A DNA stretch of 64,000 nucleotides from Saccharina japonica (GCA_008828725.1 MEHQ01000488.1:44109-108108); one strand, 5' to 3'. Shown: positions 33,188-44,595, counted from the stretch's first letter. The notes: generated by a model from the sequence alone, not told the origin. Made by a program: numbers and translations.

Positions 33188-34098
33188 GGTGCCCGGATGG
33201 AGCAGACATGTGCGACGACCCGCACATGGAAGGCCTCCGTGGCCAGAAGATCGACTGGTCCGGCATTGACGGCAGTTGGTACAGCATGATCAGGGATGAC
33301 GATGCCCACCTCAACGTCAATGTTCGTCTGACCGCTCCTCTGCCCGAAGACTTCCCCGATCGCCAGCTCGTGACGGGCTTCAGTGTTTTATCAGCGGGGC
33401 ATACTCTCGTGATCGAGGTTAAGAATCCGTATGACATCGACACCGACGGATGTGACAGCGGGGCCTCGCCCTGCCTTGCCAACGGTGGACTGCGTGCTTT
33501 GGTCGACGGCGAGGAAGTAGACTGCCTACTTCATTTTTCAAGGAACGAACCTGTGGCTGATGGCATCATTGTGTCGTCGTCCAACCTGCCTGCTGAGTGC
33601 CGCCAGTTTGGCGGGGACAAGATTTGGGCCCGCATGCACGAAGAAATGCTGCAAGGCATTCGGCAGCTCGCCCTCGAGGAATCGTTCGAAGACTGGATCC
33701 TTCGTTTCGACGACATGGCGGCACCCGACTGGTGCACGCAGTACGTGGAACAGCACGACCTCGCGGATTTGCAGTCCGCCCATTCCATCTTCAGGATCGA
33801 GACGCCCGCCGTCACTGTGCGCCTCAACGTTGGCATGAACTACCAAGGCGACGGTGACACCGACTGGGATGGCCGTGTCTTGCCGGACCTGGAGTTCTGG
33901 CAGATGGACGTGGGGCTGACTGGCCTGTCTCTCCAAAGCGAGTCGCTGTCTGGAATCCTCGGTGAGACGGCCCGCCCGGTGCTGGACAAAGACGGCCGTG
34001 AGGTGATGGAAGGGTACGAGGCGTTCCGAGGCACCGTTGAAGACTACCGCGTGTCCGGCCCTTTAGGCACTGACTTCGCCCTGCTCAGCAAACTCTAG
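33188..34098 (+). CDS. terminal exon: root-cap/LEA-like secreted protein
   Basis: About 302 codons, opening after a pyrimidine-rich tract and CAG acceptor (33185-33187). The first in-frame ATG is at 33208, but the frame extends upstream through CPDGAD, so this is an internal splice junction, not a start. The N-terminal part, CDDPHMEGLRGQKIDWSG, resembles the opening of von Willebrand type D-like and plant root-cap proteins. The C-terminal part (GILGETARP, then FRGTVEDYRVSGPLGTDFAL) matches the pattern of the root-cap family C-terminus as I know it. Codon use is GC-rich and uniform, with no stop until TAG at 34096-34098. Likely an extracellular or cell-wall protein; molecular function unknown. 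Paralogues of this type are, to my knowledge, common in brown algae. It needs a phase-1 donor upstream. Confidence 0.75.
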
Positions 34099-34149
34099 GA
34101 GTGGCATGATCTCACTCCGATTCCCAGACTATTCGAACGTCTAACCTAA

Positions 34150-36420
34150 TGCACCCTCACGCTGCGGATTTATGAGATGTAGTCCATGCATCGGTGACAT
34201 TGAGCCGCGGCAGAGACAAGCGTTGAGTCCGTCGGGTAGGGAGCAGGAGACGGGGTTAAGCGCGTGGGGTTGGGGTCGTTTAGTAGCAGTGACCTACAGT
34301 AGACTAAATGTTTTTGGATCGTTTGTAACAGTAGGAATTGACGAGCCGAACTTTTTATGACGCTTGAATTGTATAATGCTTGCATTGGATATACGAGTAT
34401 AGTGATATGACATGTATCTGGTATACTGGTATCTGATATTTGGCATTCTGAATTTCGTACTACGACCTCTGAAGTACGATATCAGAATACAATTAATTAC
34501 AGCATCAACAGCTGTATATTGTCACGTATCGGTTATGGCAGTCCATTTATCATGACCTGGGGTATGATTAAAAGACGATGCTTTACCTGGTGTATCGAGG
34601 TACTAAATGCTTGTTTTAATATGAGGATTGGTGAATTATATATCCCTGGATCGAGCAGGCTTGTACGTGAGAGCACGCATACAACGACAACGACGTTCTG
34701 TTTGTTTCGTTGTCTGCGGCGCTTATTTGATATAGGTCGCTGATGTTTCTCGTTTGTGGGTTTCGGACTTGAGTTTGGTTTTATTTTATGGTTGAGGGAT
34801 TGTAGAGTCACACTGATATCGAAGCATTTTACTATCAACCATGCGATGAATGTTTTGTCGTCTACCGAGCAGGGGGGAGATAGTAGCTGTACTCGGTAAC
34901 ACGACGAAGACTTTCCATCGCAGATAGTCGAGTCCAGCTGGGGTTTTATCAAACGTGGATGCGGACTATGCACGCAAGGCTACTGACCGGACGTATGTCT
35001 CTGGTGGGGCAGTTATGGGCGCTGGTATCTGTGTATGGTTCGACTCTAGGACGTAGATGTCTGGAGCATGTGTCTAACGGGTAGTTTGAGATCAACACGT
35101 ACGGTCGGCAGAGCATGCCGGCTTTCTCATCAAACCGTTGCATGCTGAGACGTTTCGGCTTGACCGTGACTCTGTGGCGAACTTGCAGTGATTTCATCCA
35201 CTGGTTCGTTTGTTTGTTTGGTTTTCGGGGGGTTTTGGGGCATTTGGTGTTGGGGGATAATAGTAGGAGTTTTCGATGTGCATGGAATGCCTTTGGAAAT
35301 TACTTGAAGAATTTACGTTCGAATTCAGCAGTCTTACGGAAATGGGAGAAAGGTCTGGGAGGTACCCTTACGCCGAGAAAAGTTAATACGTCAGTAGAGT
35401 ATGCCGATGGTCTTGATGAATCGTGCCGTACGCTTTGGCTATTGGTTAATTGCGCACAGCGTACAGGGGAACCAATTACTGATACCGATAGTACGTTAGG
35501 ATTCAGATGCGGATTGTTGTCTTCTTGTATACGTCCGAGGAGAGTGCCAAGCAGGGGGGCTGCTATGATTTGATTTGAGATGTTCTATATCAGAGGTGTT
35601 CTGTTGTTGTGCTCTTACAGATTAGACTACAGGGGGCCCGATGTTATCGGGCGGTACGGTATTTATGTGAAGACGGTAGTATTGGTTTTGTTTGAAGGTT
35701 TTACCGGCATACTCACGTTTGTTGGATTTTCCCCTTCCCATAGTTACTGTCTCGCTATAGTTTAGGAGATATATAGTGGAATCGAGCTTGAGAGATTTGG
35801 TGTGGGGATTGCCGTTTTACCTTGGAAATTCTTGAGAATGGAATTTGGGATTGCCGTTTTACCTTGGCAATGATGGAGGATGGAATTTGGGGTTCGGTTT
35901 TTCCTTGGCGATTATTCAGGTTGTAACTTGCTACTTGACGTTTTACCTTGCAATTGGTGATAAATTATTCGGGACCTACCGTATCGCGCACCGAATAGGG
36001 GGGCTGTTTGTGGTATGCGGTTGATCCATACTGGTTTCCCGATATGTGGGGGTTTCATACTGGTCTACGGATATTATTAGGGTTTCATATGGTGTGCCGA
36101 GGCATTATGATCTGAGATGATGGATGCCTCGCGTGTTGCTGCTCCGTACGGGGGCAGTCAATGATGATAACGAGACGAACTGGGCTTTGATGATAAGATA
36201 CTGCCCGTATATATGTGAGGGTGGAGCATGACAGAAAGGTACGGCTCACCCCTGTGTGGTGCATATGGTGGGCCTTTGACGACAGGTACTGGCCTACTTG
36301 TGTGTGTATATTTGGTATTTGGTGTACGAGTGTACTTTATCTACTACTTCTCCTTGACGACTCATGGTATAGGGGAGTGGGCCAGCAATTGACACGTTCG
36401 ACAGCGGCGTATACAAACAG
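34150..36420 (+). repeat. family B dispersed unit, copy 2
   Basis: Collinear with 10350-12610. It begins within the sequence shared with the inverted-repeat arms ('gcaccctcac..tgcggattta') just 50 bases after the root-cap-like gene's stop codon. It ends at 'gcgtatacaaac', where element C2's array starts abruptly. Includes the 42-bp minisatellite at 35803-35958. Either element C2 inserted here or family B was truncated at this point. Confidence 0.7.
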
Positions 36421-36980
36421 TTGTCTAAAGACAACTACTGTAGTTGAATAGGTTATTCACCAAGTAGTTGTCTGCAAACAATTAGTTGAATAAGTTTTCC
36501 AAACAGTAGTTGTCTACAGACAACTAGTTGCACAAGTGTTTCTAACAGTAGTTGTCTCCAGACAACTAGTTGCACAAGTTTTTCGAACAGTAGTTGTCTA
36601 CTGACAACTATTAGTAGTTGCACCACTTTTTCGAAAAGTAGTTGTGTGCAGACAACTAGATGCACAACTTTTTCAAACAGTAGTTATCTACCGACAACTA
36701 GTTGCACAACTTTGTCAAAAACTAGATGACTGCAGACAACTGGTTGCACAACTTGTTTAAACGGTAGTTGTCTACGGACAACTAGTTGCACAACCTTTTC
36801 AAACAGTAGTTGTCTACAAACAACCAGTTGCACAACTTTTCCAATGAGAAGTTGTCTGCAGACATCTAGATGCACAACTTGTTCAAACACTATTAAATAG
36901 TTGTCTACAGACAACTAAAGTTGCACACCTTTTTCAAACAGTACTCACCTGACAGACAACTACGAGTAGCCGTAGTTGTA
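36415..36980 (+). repeat. palindromic minisatellite array 3
   Basis: About twelve diverged units on TAGTTGTCTRCAGACAACTA with 'gcacaactttttcaaacag' spacers. More substitutions than arrays 1 and 2. Tail 'cgtagttgtacagggtgtg' is intact. Confidence 0.9.
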
Positions 36981-36983
36981 CAG

Positions 36984-37175
36984 GGTGTGCTGGTTTTGGA
37001 CGGTAACCTGGACCTCATTCCTGAGGAGATCCCGAAGCTGGGCCAGGACGTGGTGCACACCAAGATCGCCGGGCGGTTGTCGAACCCTATTGCGGGGCTG
37101 GCACAGCTCGACGGTGTGTTTGGCCCGTTGGACTTCACCGACGAAGTGGAGGCGGAGGTTTCAACAGCAGAATAG
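36984..37175 (+). CDS. LRR-like peptide in the core of element C2 (candidate terminal exon)
   Basis: Reads in one frame for 63 codons from a possible acceptor, TTGTACAG (36976-36983), to TAG at 37173-37175. The product begins GVLVLDGNLDLIPEEIPKLG, which fits a leucine-rich-repeat spacing, and continues with 'DVVHTKIAGRLSNPIAGLA' and an acidic end. It has no own start codon after the acceptor; an open frame does extend upstream into the array, with an ATG at 36921. Codon use is GC-rich and unlike the flanking arrays, which suggests a captured host exon. C1 holds the same sequence with a 1-bp deletion. Whether it is expressed cannot be judged here. Confidence 0.45.
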   Translation, partial: GVLVLDGNLDLIPEEIPKLGQDVVHTKIAGRLSNPIAGLAQLDGVFGPLDFTDEVEAEVSTAE

Positions 37176-37549
37176 TAGAGTAATCCGGCGGAGGGTCGGC
37201 GCGTGATAGCGGCCTGGCCGACTTGCGATTATGTCTTGCTAGTCGAGAGGCCTTTGGAATCTCGCCTCTTTTCTGAAATTTGTCGACACGAATATAACGC
37301 AATCTGTTATCATATGTATGATGCGGCAGAATGATAATGGGGGTGTGTGAGGTGCGACTTTCGCAGGGTGTTGGGTATTGCATTTTGTTTCACGGGTTCT
37401 GGGCGGCACACTCACGAAAACAATACAATAGATGCAATCACGTGGAAGATATAAAGGTCAATAGCAATGGTTTGAATTTGGTGCGGCGACCGAGAGTAGC
37501 ACATGTCGAACACTGCACCCGTTCAGGTTGTCCGCAGACAACTAATAAG

Positions 37550-37824
37550 ACAACTAATAGTTGTGCACGGCCGCAACTACTCAGTAGTTGTCCCAAAACA
37601 CTAGTTGCATAGGTTTTCACCCAGTAGTTGTCTGCAGACAACTAATTACACAACTGTTTCAAACAGTAGTAGGTGTCTACAGACAACTAGTTGGATAGGG
37701 TTTTTACCAAGTAGTTGTCTGCAGACAACTAGCTGCACAGGTTTTCCAAACAGTAGTTGTCTACAGACAACTAGTTGCACACGTTTTCCAAACAGTAGTA
37801 GTTGTCTGCAGACAACTACGCGTA
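37550..37824 (+). repeat. palindromic minisatellite array 4 (left part of a split array)
   Basis: Starts with the shared head 'taatagttgtgcacggccgc' and runs about six units to the MITE. The array resumes at 38282. Confidence 0.85.
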
Positions 37825-38281
37825 CAGGGGTCCGCATAAAAGTTAGCCTGTTTTTTTTTTCGATTCTGCCGATATCTTTACTGAAAGAATAAAGGCAACA
37901 CATCACACGCCGTTTGTGTCCAACGGTGCCGTGAGTAAAAAAGAAAATTCGCGTTTGCGTCTTTTTTTGTTTCGTGTCTTGTTTGTTTAATTTTCACCAT
38001 CGAAGGCAGATTTCGTACGGGATTTCAAAAAAATGTGCTTTTCCTAGCCTTCGGGAAATAAGTGTATTGAAAATGGGCCACCCATACGAAATCTGCCTTC
38101 GATGGTGAATACTAAACAAAAAAAAAATTATATAAAGAAGACGCAAACAAACGCGAATTTTCTTTCTTACTCACGGCACCGTTGGACACAAACGGCGTGT
38201 GATTTGTTGCCTTCGTTATTTCAGTAAAGGTATCTGCAGAAGTGGGAAAAAAAACAGGTCTAACTTTTATGCGGACCCCTG
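37825..38281. mobile_element. Tc1/mariner-type MITE
   Basis: A 457-bp element with terminal inverted repeats starting CAGGGGTCCGCATAAAAGTT and ending with the exact complement. It is flanked by TA on both sides (37823-37824 and 38282-38283). The arms are about 200 bp, including a perfect inner block 'accatcgaaggcagatttcg'. TA duplication and CAG-starting termini are the hallmark of Tc1/mariner elements. No transposase, so non-autonomous. It split array 4/5, so it inserted after the array formed. Confidence 0.85.
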
Positions 38282-38283
38282 TA

Positions 38284-38475
38284 GTTGCACAACTTTTCAA
38301 ACACTAGTTGTCTACAAACAACTAGTTGAACGACTTTTTCAAACAGTAGTTGTCTATAGACAACTAGTTGCACAACTTTTTCAAACAGTAGTTGTCTACG
38401 GACAACTAGTTGCACAACTGTTTCAAACAGTAGTTGTCTGGCAGATAACTACGAACAGCTGTAGTTGTACAGGGT
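38284..38475 (+). repeat. palindromic minisatellite array 5 (right part of the split array)
   Basis: Four units, closing with the usual tail 'gtagttgtacagggtg'. Joined to array 4 it would make an array of the same size class as the others. Confidence 0.85.
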
Positions 38476-38624
38476 GCGGAAGATACACAATACGCACACT
38501 GACTGTGCGTGTACCAGAGACCTGCAGAGAGCACTGGGTATCATGTATAGCTTATCTTTGCTGGCGTACTGCTGTGCTGTTCGAAGCGGTATCATATAAT
38601 AGGGATGGTACTTTGCTGTACTTC

Positions 38625-38632
38625 GTCTCTGC

Positions 38633-38663
<31 letters not shown>

Positions 38664-38675
38664 ACTGCTGCTGTA
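38625..38675. repeat. CTG triplet microsatellite
   Basis: About fifteen CTG triplets with two CTA interruptions. Confidence 0.9.
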
Positions 38676-38679
38676 TACC

Positions 38680-41055
38680 ATGAATATTATGCATAGTATG
38701 TTAAAGAAATGCTCAAATTGTCCAGAAACAAAAGTAGGTTGGGTGTAACAAACACAGCTCACGAAACTGGGCAACCCGATAAGAAACAGTGATATATACC
38801 AAACAGCAGCGCGATCGAATAAGCAAGGTTGCTCCGGAAGAACAAACGTCAAAAGCCCCATTTCAACCTTCCAGCACGTCAAAAGTCACATCACAACCTT
38901 CCGGCAGTGCTGCTACCGTTCAGGACCACGTGCTTCCAGCACTAATATCTATACCTTCTCGGCTGGCCAAAGAAAACGAAAAAATGAAAAACGGAACCCC
39001 GTTGGGCCGTGCGGTCATTGCGTGCAATATCATACCAACCAGTAGGGATGGTGCTCTATAATGCCTTCGTGAGATATGTAGAAGATGCGGTTCTCAGAAA
39101 AGCATAAAAGGGTTGACTTTGAGTCTAAGTACGCGATAGAAGTTAATAATCTGCTATTGGCGGCTTGCTGTGATGTCAACGTTGACAATAGTTAGGCTCA
39201 TAAAGACTACCTGTATTGGTAGGATTTACAGTTGCGTTCCTCGCTGAGCACAAATACTTACTACTGTAGTTTATAGCTGTATATTCCTAAATTTTATAAA
39301 AACTCATCCTGGAATTCTTAACTCCCAAATCTTACTAACGTGTCGGTTTGTAAAAAATAAGAAACCCTCATATGTATGAAAATGATAAATGTAGCTGGTA
39401 AGATCTACGCAAAATACGACATTACGAGCCTGGATGTTAAATTGATGTTGTTTTCTGAACAGCGGGCCCCCACTCCTGTATAACATACAAGTAGGAACGC
39501 GCGTATATATGTAAATCCGTATGTATACACTTGCGCGCAACAATTATTAATAGTTGTACAAAAACCTTGCATCATAAAAAGCGCTCTCCCCTATTCCCCT
39601 CGGACCTGAACCTTAGCGGTTTGTTTTTGACGAGATAGGTGACGACGCCTGCTGCGGTTGTGCGTTTCGTGGATGCACAGTGCTGCTGCCGAGGAATTGA
39701 CCCGTATTTCTTGCGTCACCCATATACTATGACCACTCCGAAGGAAGGCCTTGTACATCGTATTATGTTTACTTAATTGACTGAATTGTGGTCATAGTAT
39801 CACTCGTGTGGTCGCCATTATGCCCTTTTCTACTTTGGAGACATGCCATAATGCCATTAACCATGCATTTACAGCGTGCTACGCTGTCCCATTGTCGTTA
39901 CAACCATATCATCGTTAAGGCATGCTGACTTCCTCGTTGATCTGAATACCCGGTATTTCCAACGAAGAAACAATCGTTTTCACTTATTTGCATAGTTTGC
40001 GTGCATATTCTGCGTGCATATGTTTCTGGCGAAACCGTCCATCAGATCAATTTCCGTCTCATCACTATGTATGTGTGTATCAAGCCTTGCAGAGAAACCG
40101 TCTGCACAAGTGAACCAACCCGAAAAATAAGAGGAAGATACCGGCAGAGGACGGCGGGGGCGAAATAAAACAAAGGGAGAAACAACACAAAAATGAAGAA
40201 ATATGACACAACAAGAAAGAAAAGAGAAACATAATTCCCAAGGTAATTATATGAGTTCCCGTCTCTGCTACGGAACCAATACGGGGACCATGCCACACCT
40301 TCTTCTATCTCTTCCCTACTCACACCAAACGATGTCAAGAGCCGGTATTACCGCTGCCGCGCCCCCCCCCAGTGAACAACTAAATAAGAACCAAACAAGC
40401 TAAAAGTGTGAAAAACAGTATTTCCAGGGCTAGTCGAACCGATACCTTGCCACACGATCTACTCTTTCGTTTCTGCATTCGTCGACAGCTGTGGTATCAG
40501 TAAGGCTTTCCAATCCCCACGTCCTCTCCCTTTGTCGTATCTATTGGCGTCCTCAGCTGTATGCCGTACTCAGCTCTTCTTCGCCTAGCCCCTGTGCCAC
40601 CTCGCTATGAAATTATCCGCCGCTTCAACGGTATATGTATTAGTATTAGGGGCATATACTGACCACCAGTAGTCGATAGAAGGGTGTTGCGACACGAATG
40701 TAGAACCCACACCTAAAACACGTCGCGGGACATACCGATACCGAGCTGATGGGAAACTGGTGGCGCCTTCACCGGTATTATACCACAAATCGTACCAGAT
40801 AAAGTATAAAATATATGATGATTTCTTGTTGGTTTAACGTGTTTTCTTTCACCTTTTTTAAAATCAAATCACGAGAAGCCGTCGACCCAACCCTAAGCCT
40901 AACCTTGACCCCAACTCCAGCCCAGGCTAAGGCTCGACCCGTGCACGGCTTCGCCACGCGTTTGGGACAATCTGCAATAAATGTCCGGACGACCACAAAA
41001 ACCGTTAAATCTTTGGAGACTTTATCTCTAAAGATTTGTGCGGTCAAGAGCACCG
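38680..41055. other. no supported gene
   Basis: A frame at 38789-39061 contains two near-repeats of a 10-residue string (TSKAPFQPSS and TSKVTSQPSG) but no domain or start context I trust. The rest is AT-rich with no coding signal. Confidence 0.35.
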
Positions 41056-41059
41056 GGAA

Positions 41060-41216
41060 AGGCTACTGGAAAAGTTGGGCTTGTGCCCGCCATGATATTT
41101 GTTCAGGACTCACCGCCGGGATCCCCTGCGCTATCGCCTGTAGCCATGGGCGCTGTTATTGCCCCGGTCGCCACTTGTTAAGATTGACGATTTATCGCCT
41201 CGTTGGTCGTTGTCAA
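41060..41216 (+). repeat. family D fragment
   Basis: Matches 17.98-18.12 kb and the reverse complement of 15.59-15.72 kb around 'attgc.ccggtcgccact' and 'gatttatcgcctcgttggt'. In the shared frame it reads 'GRHLLRLTIYRLVG'. Confidence 0.6.
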
Positions 41217-41488
41217 TAGACAGTTTCGAAAAACGTAAAACAGAACTTGCTCCTGTAAGTCGTTGCTCAAAGGCTGCCGAAGGCTCGCCGCAAAAAAGAC
41301 GTTGACGGCTACCTTTACACAAGAAGAGAAAATAGTTTCGAAGTTCTTCTTTGAAAAAAGGGGTGGCAAAACAGGGTCCAGGCATGAGCAACTTGACTGC
41401 ACATGAGTTGTGGTCATGGAACAGAGCATATGCGGTATAAGGGTACCTGCACCGCCACTACAGCAGCCTGCGGTGGATGACACGCCAC

Positions 41489-41925
41489 TGTAACGAAGGA
41501 TAAGAGCTATGTATGATACACTCACCCAGGTCTCCAATCCCCTATCCTTAGTCTCTCACCGCCTCTTATTCGTTTCCACCGTGGGTGTCTTCAGTTTGAT
41601 CCCTCCCGTGTCCTGTCACGATAGCTGCCTGCAAATACCAGTCTCATATCAAGCAGTCCTCTTCCAAGCGCTTGTGTTATACAACAGATCTTCGGATGAA
41701 ACCTTCAACAATACCTTACGATAACGATCGCTGTACTCAGGCTCTGTTCGCTGTCACTAAAGCAGGTATAAGATCAAGCTCAGATTGCTTTTTGCCTCGT
41801 TTGTTTTTTTGTGTATTTGGACTGCCGCCGTGAGCGGTGTACTTTCTGGATTGACGGGAGTTGCACAAATCTAGGTAACATTCCGTTACGTATTTAACGT
41901 GACGTCATATCAATCCGTCGCAACG
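41489..41925 (-). repeat. 3' LTR of retroelement copy 1
   Basis: On the plus strand it starts TGTAACGAAGGATAA and ends 'gtcgcaacg', where copy 2 has the canonical 'ca'. It is followed by ccccctcagcac, which on the coding strand is a purine tract (gctgaggggg) directly upstream of the LTR. Aligns with 59601-60090 throughout with many substitutions, so the copies are old. Confidence 0.7.
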
Positions 41926-42329
41926 CCCCCTCAGCACGGTTTCCTAAGATACCATCCTAACCGGGCTGCGGATACACTTGAGTAAAAGTGAGGGCCTTTC
42001 CCACACTTAGTCGTGTTTCGATTACCCTAAAGCTCGAATGAGTGGCGTCTACCATTTTCATGGACAGGCGTCTCTTCGGGGGTAGGGATCCTGGGCCTCG
42101 CGCGTTTCCGCAGTAGGTCCCACATCGGTACTGCTGTACTTGCTAGAATTTATCATCAAGGCACCAGCTGAAAACCTCTTATCCACCACTTCCCGGCTTT
42201 TCCCGTTAACCCGGGTAGGCCGAGGTCTTGATCCTACTCGCTAGTGGATCTTCGGCTAACGTCTTCTCCCATTCTCCATGGAACTTCACTTCACGTTCCT
42301 CGTGTTTATAGGGAGCCGGATTGCGAATT

Positions 42330-42720
42330 TCCGGTTCTCCTAGCTTTCAGAATCTCACGTTCGTTGAGCTCCTCCCAATATCCGTCTGCGTACCGAACCC
42401 GTCAGTACGGTGACTTGTAGTCGAGATCTTTGAAAGGTGACGTTTCTCCTTCAGCGTCCGCGAATTCCCTCCAGATCACGGTCCCCACGGGGTGTTGTTT
42501 CAACGCATGTTCACGGTTTATTCTATATATTTCCTTCCGTGTTAGGGTCGAAGTCGGCCTTGCCTGGCACTCCGCTCCGTGGTACGTTTCCCACAGTGCA
42601 TGGAAACGTCTAGCTGTAAGGGGGTGAAACGGTCTCGCGCCTCCTCTTCGGACAGCCACTGCTACTCCGTGCTATCCACGAATCGTCCCTTGTATCGCCA
42701 CTTCCAAGCGTTGCCCTGAC
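42330..42720 (-). pseudogene. C-terminal chromodomain-like and Tudor-like modules of pol, copy 1
   Basis: The minus-strand frame carries 'MGQGNAWKWRYKGRFVD' followed, after a TAG, by 'QWLSEEEARDRF', a chromodomain-like strand and helix pattern. Further on, 'HPVGTVIWREFADAEG' and 'YKSPY' precede, after another stop, 'RVRYADGYWEELNERE'. The last string follows the Y-x-V-x-Y-x-D-G-D-x-E-x-L pattern of Tudor-like modules that bind methylated or modified histone tails. A chromodomain at the integrase C-terminus directs insertion in chromoviruses. A second reader module after it is unusual. Both are broken here. Confidence 0.5.
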
Positions 42721-42908
42721 CCATCACAGCATCCCTGTGTATTAGGGTATACATAGGCGACGCTACAATCGACGGCTCCGAAAGTCCGACGTCAACTCCC
42801 CATGCCAGGTGAGTAAACTATTTTTCGAAGTCGTGACGGAGGTCATCCGGACGTAAGTAGAACGTCTTGATGTTCGCTGCTGACGGCCGCCGTCGGCGAA
42901 TCCCTCGC

Positions 42909-43950
42909 CTATTCATCGTGACGATGTAGCTGAGTCCTGGTAAGACAAACTTCAGGCACTCCCCAAAGCCCGGTCCAGTGCTCGTGGGCGGTCCAGTCCT
43001 CGTGGGCGGTCCAGTGCTCGTGGGCTAGTTTATGATGTATCCCCTCCCTTGCCATCACAGACTCGGCCTCCTTCACCAGCACCTTGTCTCCGACAACAAC
43101 ACGGGTTCCCACCGAGGTCCGACCGATTTCAGCAATCCGACTCTCACGGCTTTTCTGTCTGTCATCATGTATTTTCAATAGATCCACCCGTACATCCCGT
43201 ACCTCCTTGTACTCTTGGCGTTTGTCGGCCACGTAACTGTGCGTCCCGCCCCTGAAATCACCACCATCGATCTCGGGGTGCGTAGCATCAAGTTGCGTGC
43301 GCGCATCACGACCAAAGAAAAGACGGAAGGGAGTTGGCTTCCCCGGCAAGCGCAGGTCCGGCGTGGTACGATGGATCCACAGTGCCGGCTGTACGTACTC
43401 GTCCCATCTGCGAGGCCATGTCTTGCACAGTTCTCCTAGTGCTTCGAGTAGTCTCTCCACCGTCCCCTGCGCACGTAGATGGTCGGCAGGCCCATAGGCG
43501 ATATTCACGTTCAACCATTTACATAAGTGTTGCATCACCTCTGCCGTGAACTCGGATCCCGGATTACTGCGAACATACAAGCGGTAGCCCAAACATAAGC
43601 ATCACTTCGAGCAGTTTCCTCGCTACTCCGAGTGCTTCTTTCGTGGGGAGCGGGAAGACCAACAAGACTTTGCTATCTTTGTCGACTGCCACCAGTAGAA
43701 CTTTGTTGCCTGCGTCCGACTTCACCCCCATGTCCTGGATGTCGACTTCGAGTACCTCCCCGGGTTGCAGAAACCTCGCCGGTAGCATGGCAACCCGTTG
43801 ACTCGCTGATCGCTTGCGACGCTTGCACCCACACGAGAGGACGTAGTCTCTCACATCCCTGATGAGGGTGGGACAGCAATTCCGACGACTAATCACGGCT
43901 GTAGTTCTCACCGTACCTGGATGCCCATAGGTGCTGTGCGCCAGCGCCAT
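42909..43950 (-). pseudogene. integrase of retroelement copy 1, frameshifted
   Basis: From 43950 leftwards: an HHCC-type zinc region (HSTYGH ... SCGC), then 'VLEVDIQDM' supplying the first catalytic Asp, and a frameshift near 43590. After it come 'SNPGSEFTAEV', where the second catalytic Asp is Asn (copy 2 has 'SDPGSEF'), and 'AQGTVERL' with the Glu. A short deletion after VERL removes residues present in copy 2. The C-terminal part holds 'GDKVLVKEAE' and a GPY/F-like region distorted by a triplicated ~24-base segment (AHEHWT, near 42975-43030). Integrase inserts the element's cDNA. This copy is dead by frameshift and catalytic substitution. Confidence 0.8.
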
Positions 43951-43954
43951 AATC

Positions 43955-44592
43955 CCTGGAACGAGAGATTGGGGAACTGCAAGTCGTGGGACCTTTCCCA
44001 GAGGTGTTACCTACAAGAGGCCGTTGTCGTCCATCACATATTCGTCACCTCCTGCTCCTCGGTTTCCCGTTTCCTGGACTTATTTCCGAATCCTGCCAAG
44101 TACCATTTATTCGCACTGCCTCTGCATCAGTTGTGGCGTATCCTGGAGAATAGCTGTCACCCTTTCCAGCATGGACGGCTCCGACCGCTGGAACCCCTTG
44201 ACCTCTTTCCCTTATCCGCCTGAACGGCTGCCGGCGTCCTTGGGTGGTTCCTCCCAAGGATGTCGTTGCCGTTAGGGTTTCGGGATGGGCTCTATATGTC
44301 CCCTGCGCTTTTGTGGGCGATCAACTTCCACTGGTAGCTCAGTAGTAGTGATTGTCTGTGTTGGTGCATTCTCCGTCTCCTCCTCCTCAGGTAACGGTGG
44401 TTCTGCCTCCCAGACAACCTCCTGTTCCTGGGAAGTGGCCTTCGCCTGCGATCTCGTAACCGCTCTCGTCACGTCAAAGGTTTCTGCTGCTGCGAGGCAA
44501 TCCTCAAACACCATGCAGGCCAATCCGTCTAGTTCCACGACCTCTGGCACCGGTTTTCCCAGTAAGCCTTGAACATCAAGTTCCACGAACAC
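43955..44592 (-). pseudogene. linker between methyltransferase-like domain and integrase, copy 1
   Basis: The frame at 44272-44592 encodes an acidic, low-complexity linker containing 'VTRSQAKATSQEQEVV' and Thr/Pro-rich sequence. After a stop the remaining region to the integrase zinc finger is broken into frames, with 'GGTTQGRRQPFRR' in one. A single TGA separates it from the methyltransferase-like frame (copy 2 has an Arg codon there), so it was originally one polyprotein. Copy 2 has deleted most of this linker. Confidence 0.5.
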
Positions 44593-44595
44593 TGC

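Larger units (their letters stand above)
36415..38475 (+). mobile_element. composite element C2: palindrome array, core, palindrome array
   Basis: Same architecture as 21346-23246: array 3 (36415-36980), core (36984-37550) and a second array (37550-38475) that is split by a MITE at 37825-38281. The core is the better preserved of the two. The left array lacks the usual head and abuts family B copy 2. Confidence 0.55.

Noticed and set aside
38789-39061. Small Ser/Pro-rich protein
   Set aside because: Only a short internal duplication supports it; no start context, splice sites or homology that I can see.
40425-40500. Minus-strand B-box-like ggttcgacta as part of a tRNA
   Set aside because: No cloverleaf could be drawn from the flanking sequence.
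43049-43549. Plus-strand ORFs across the integrase region
   Set aside because: Antisense shadows of the minus-strand integrase, repeated identically at 61.2-61.65 kb because the element is duplicated.
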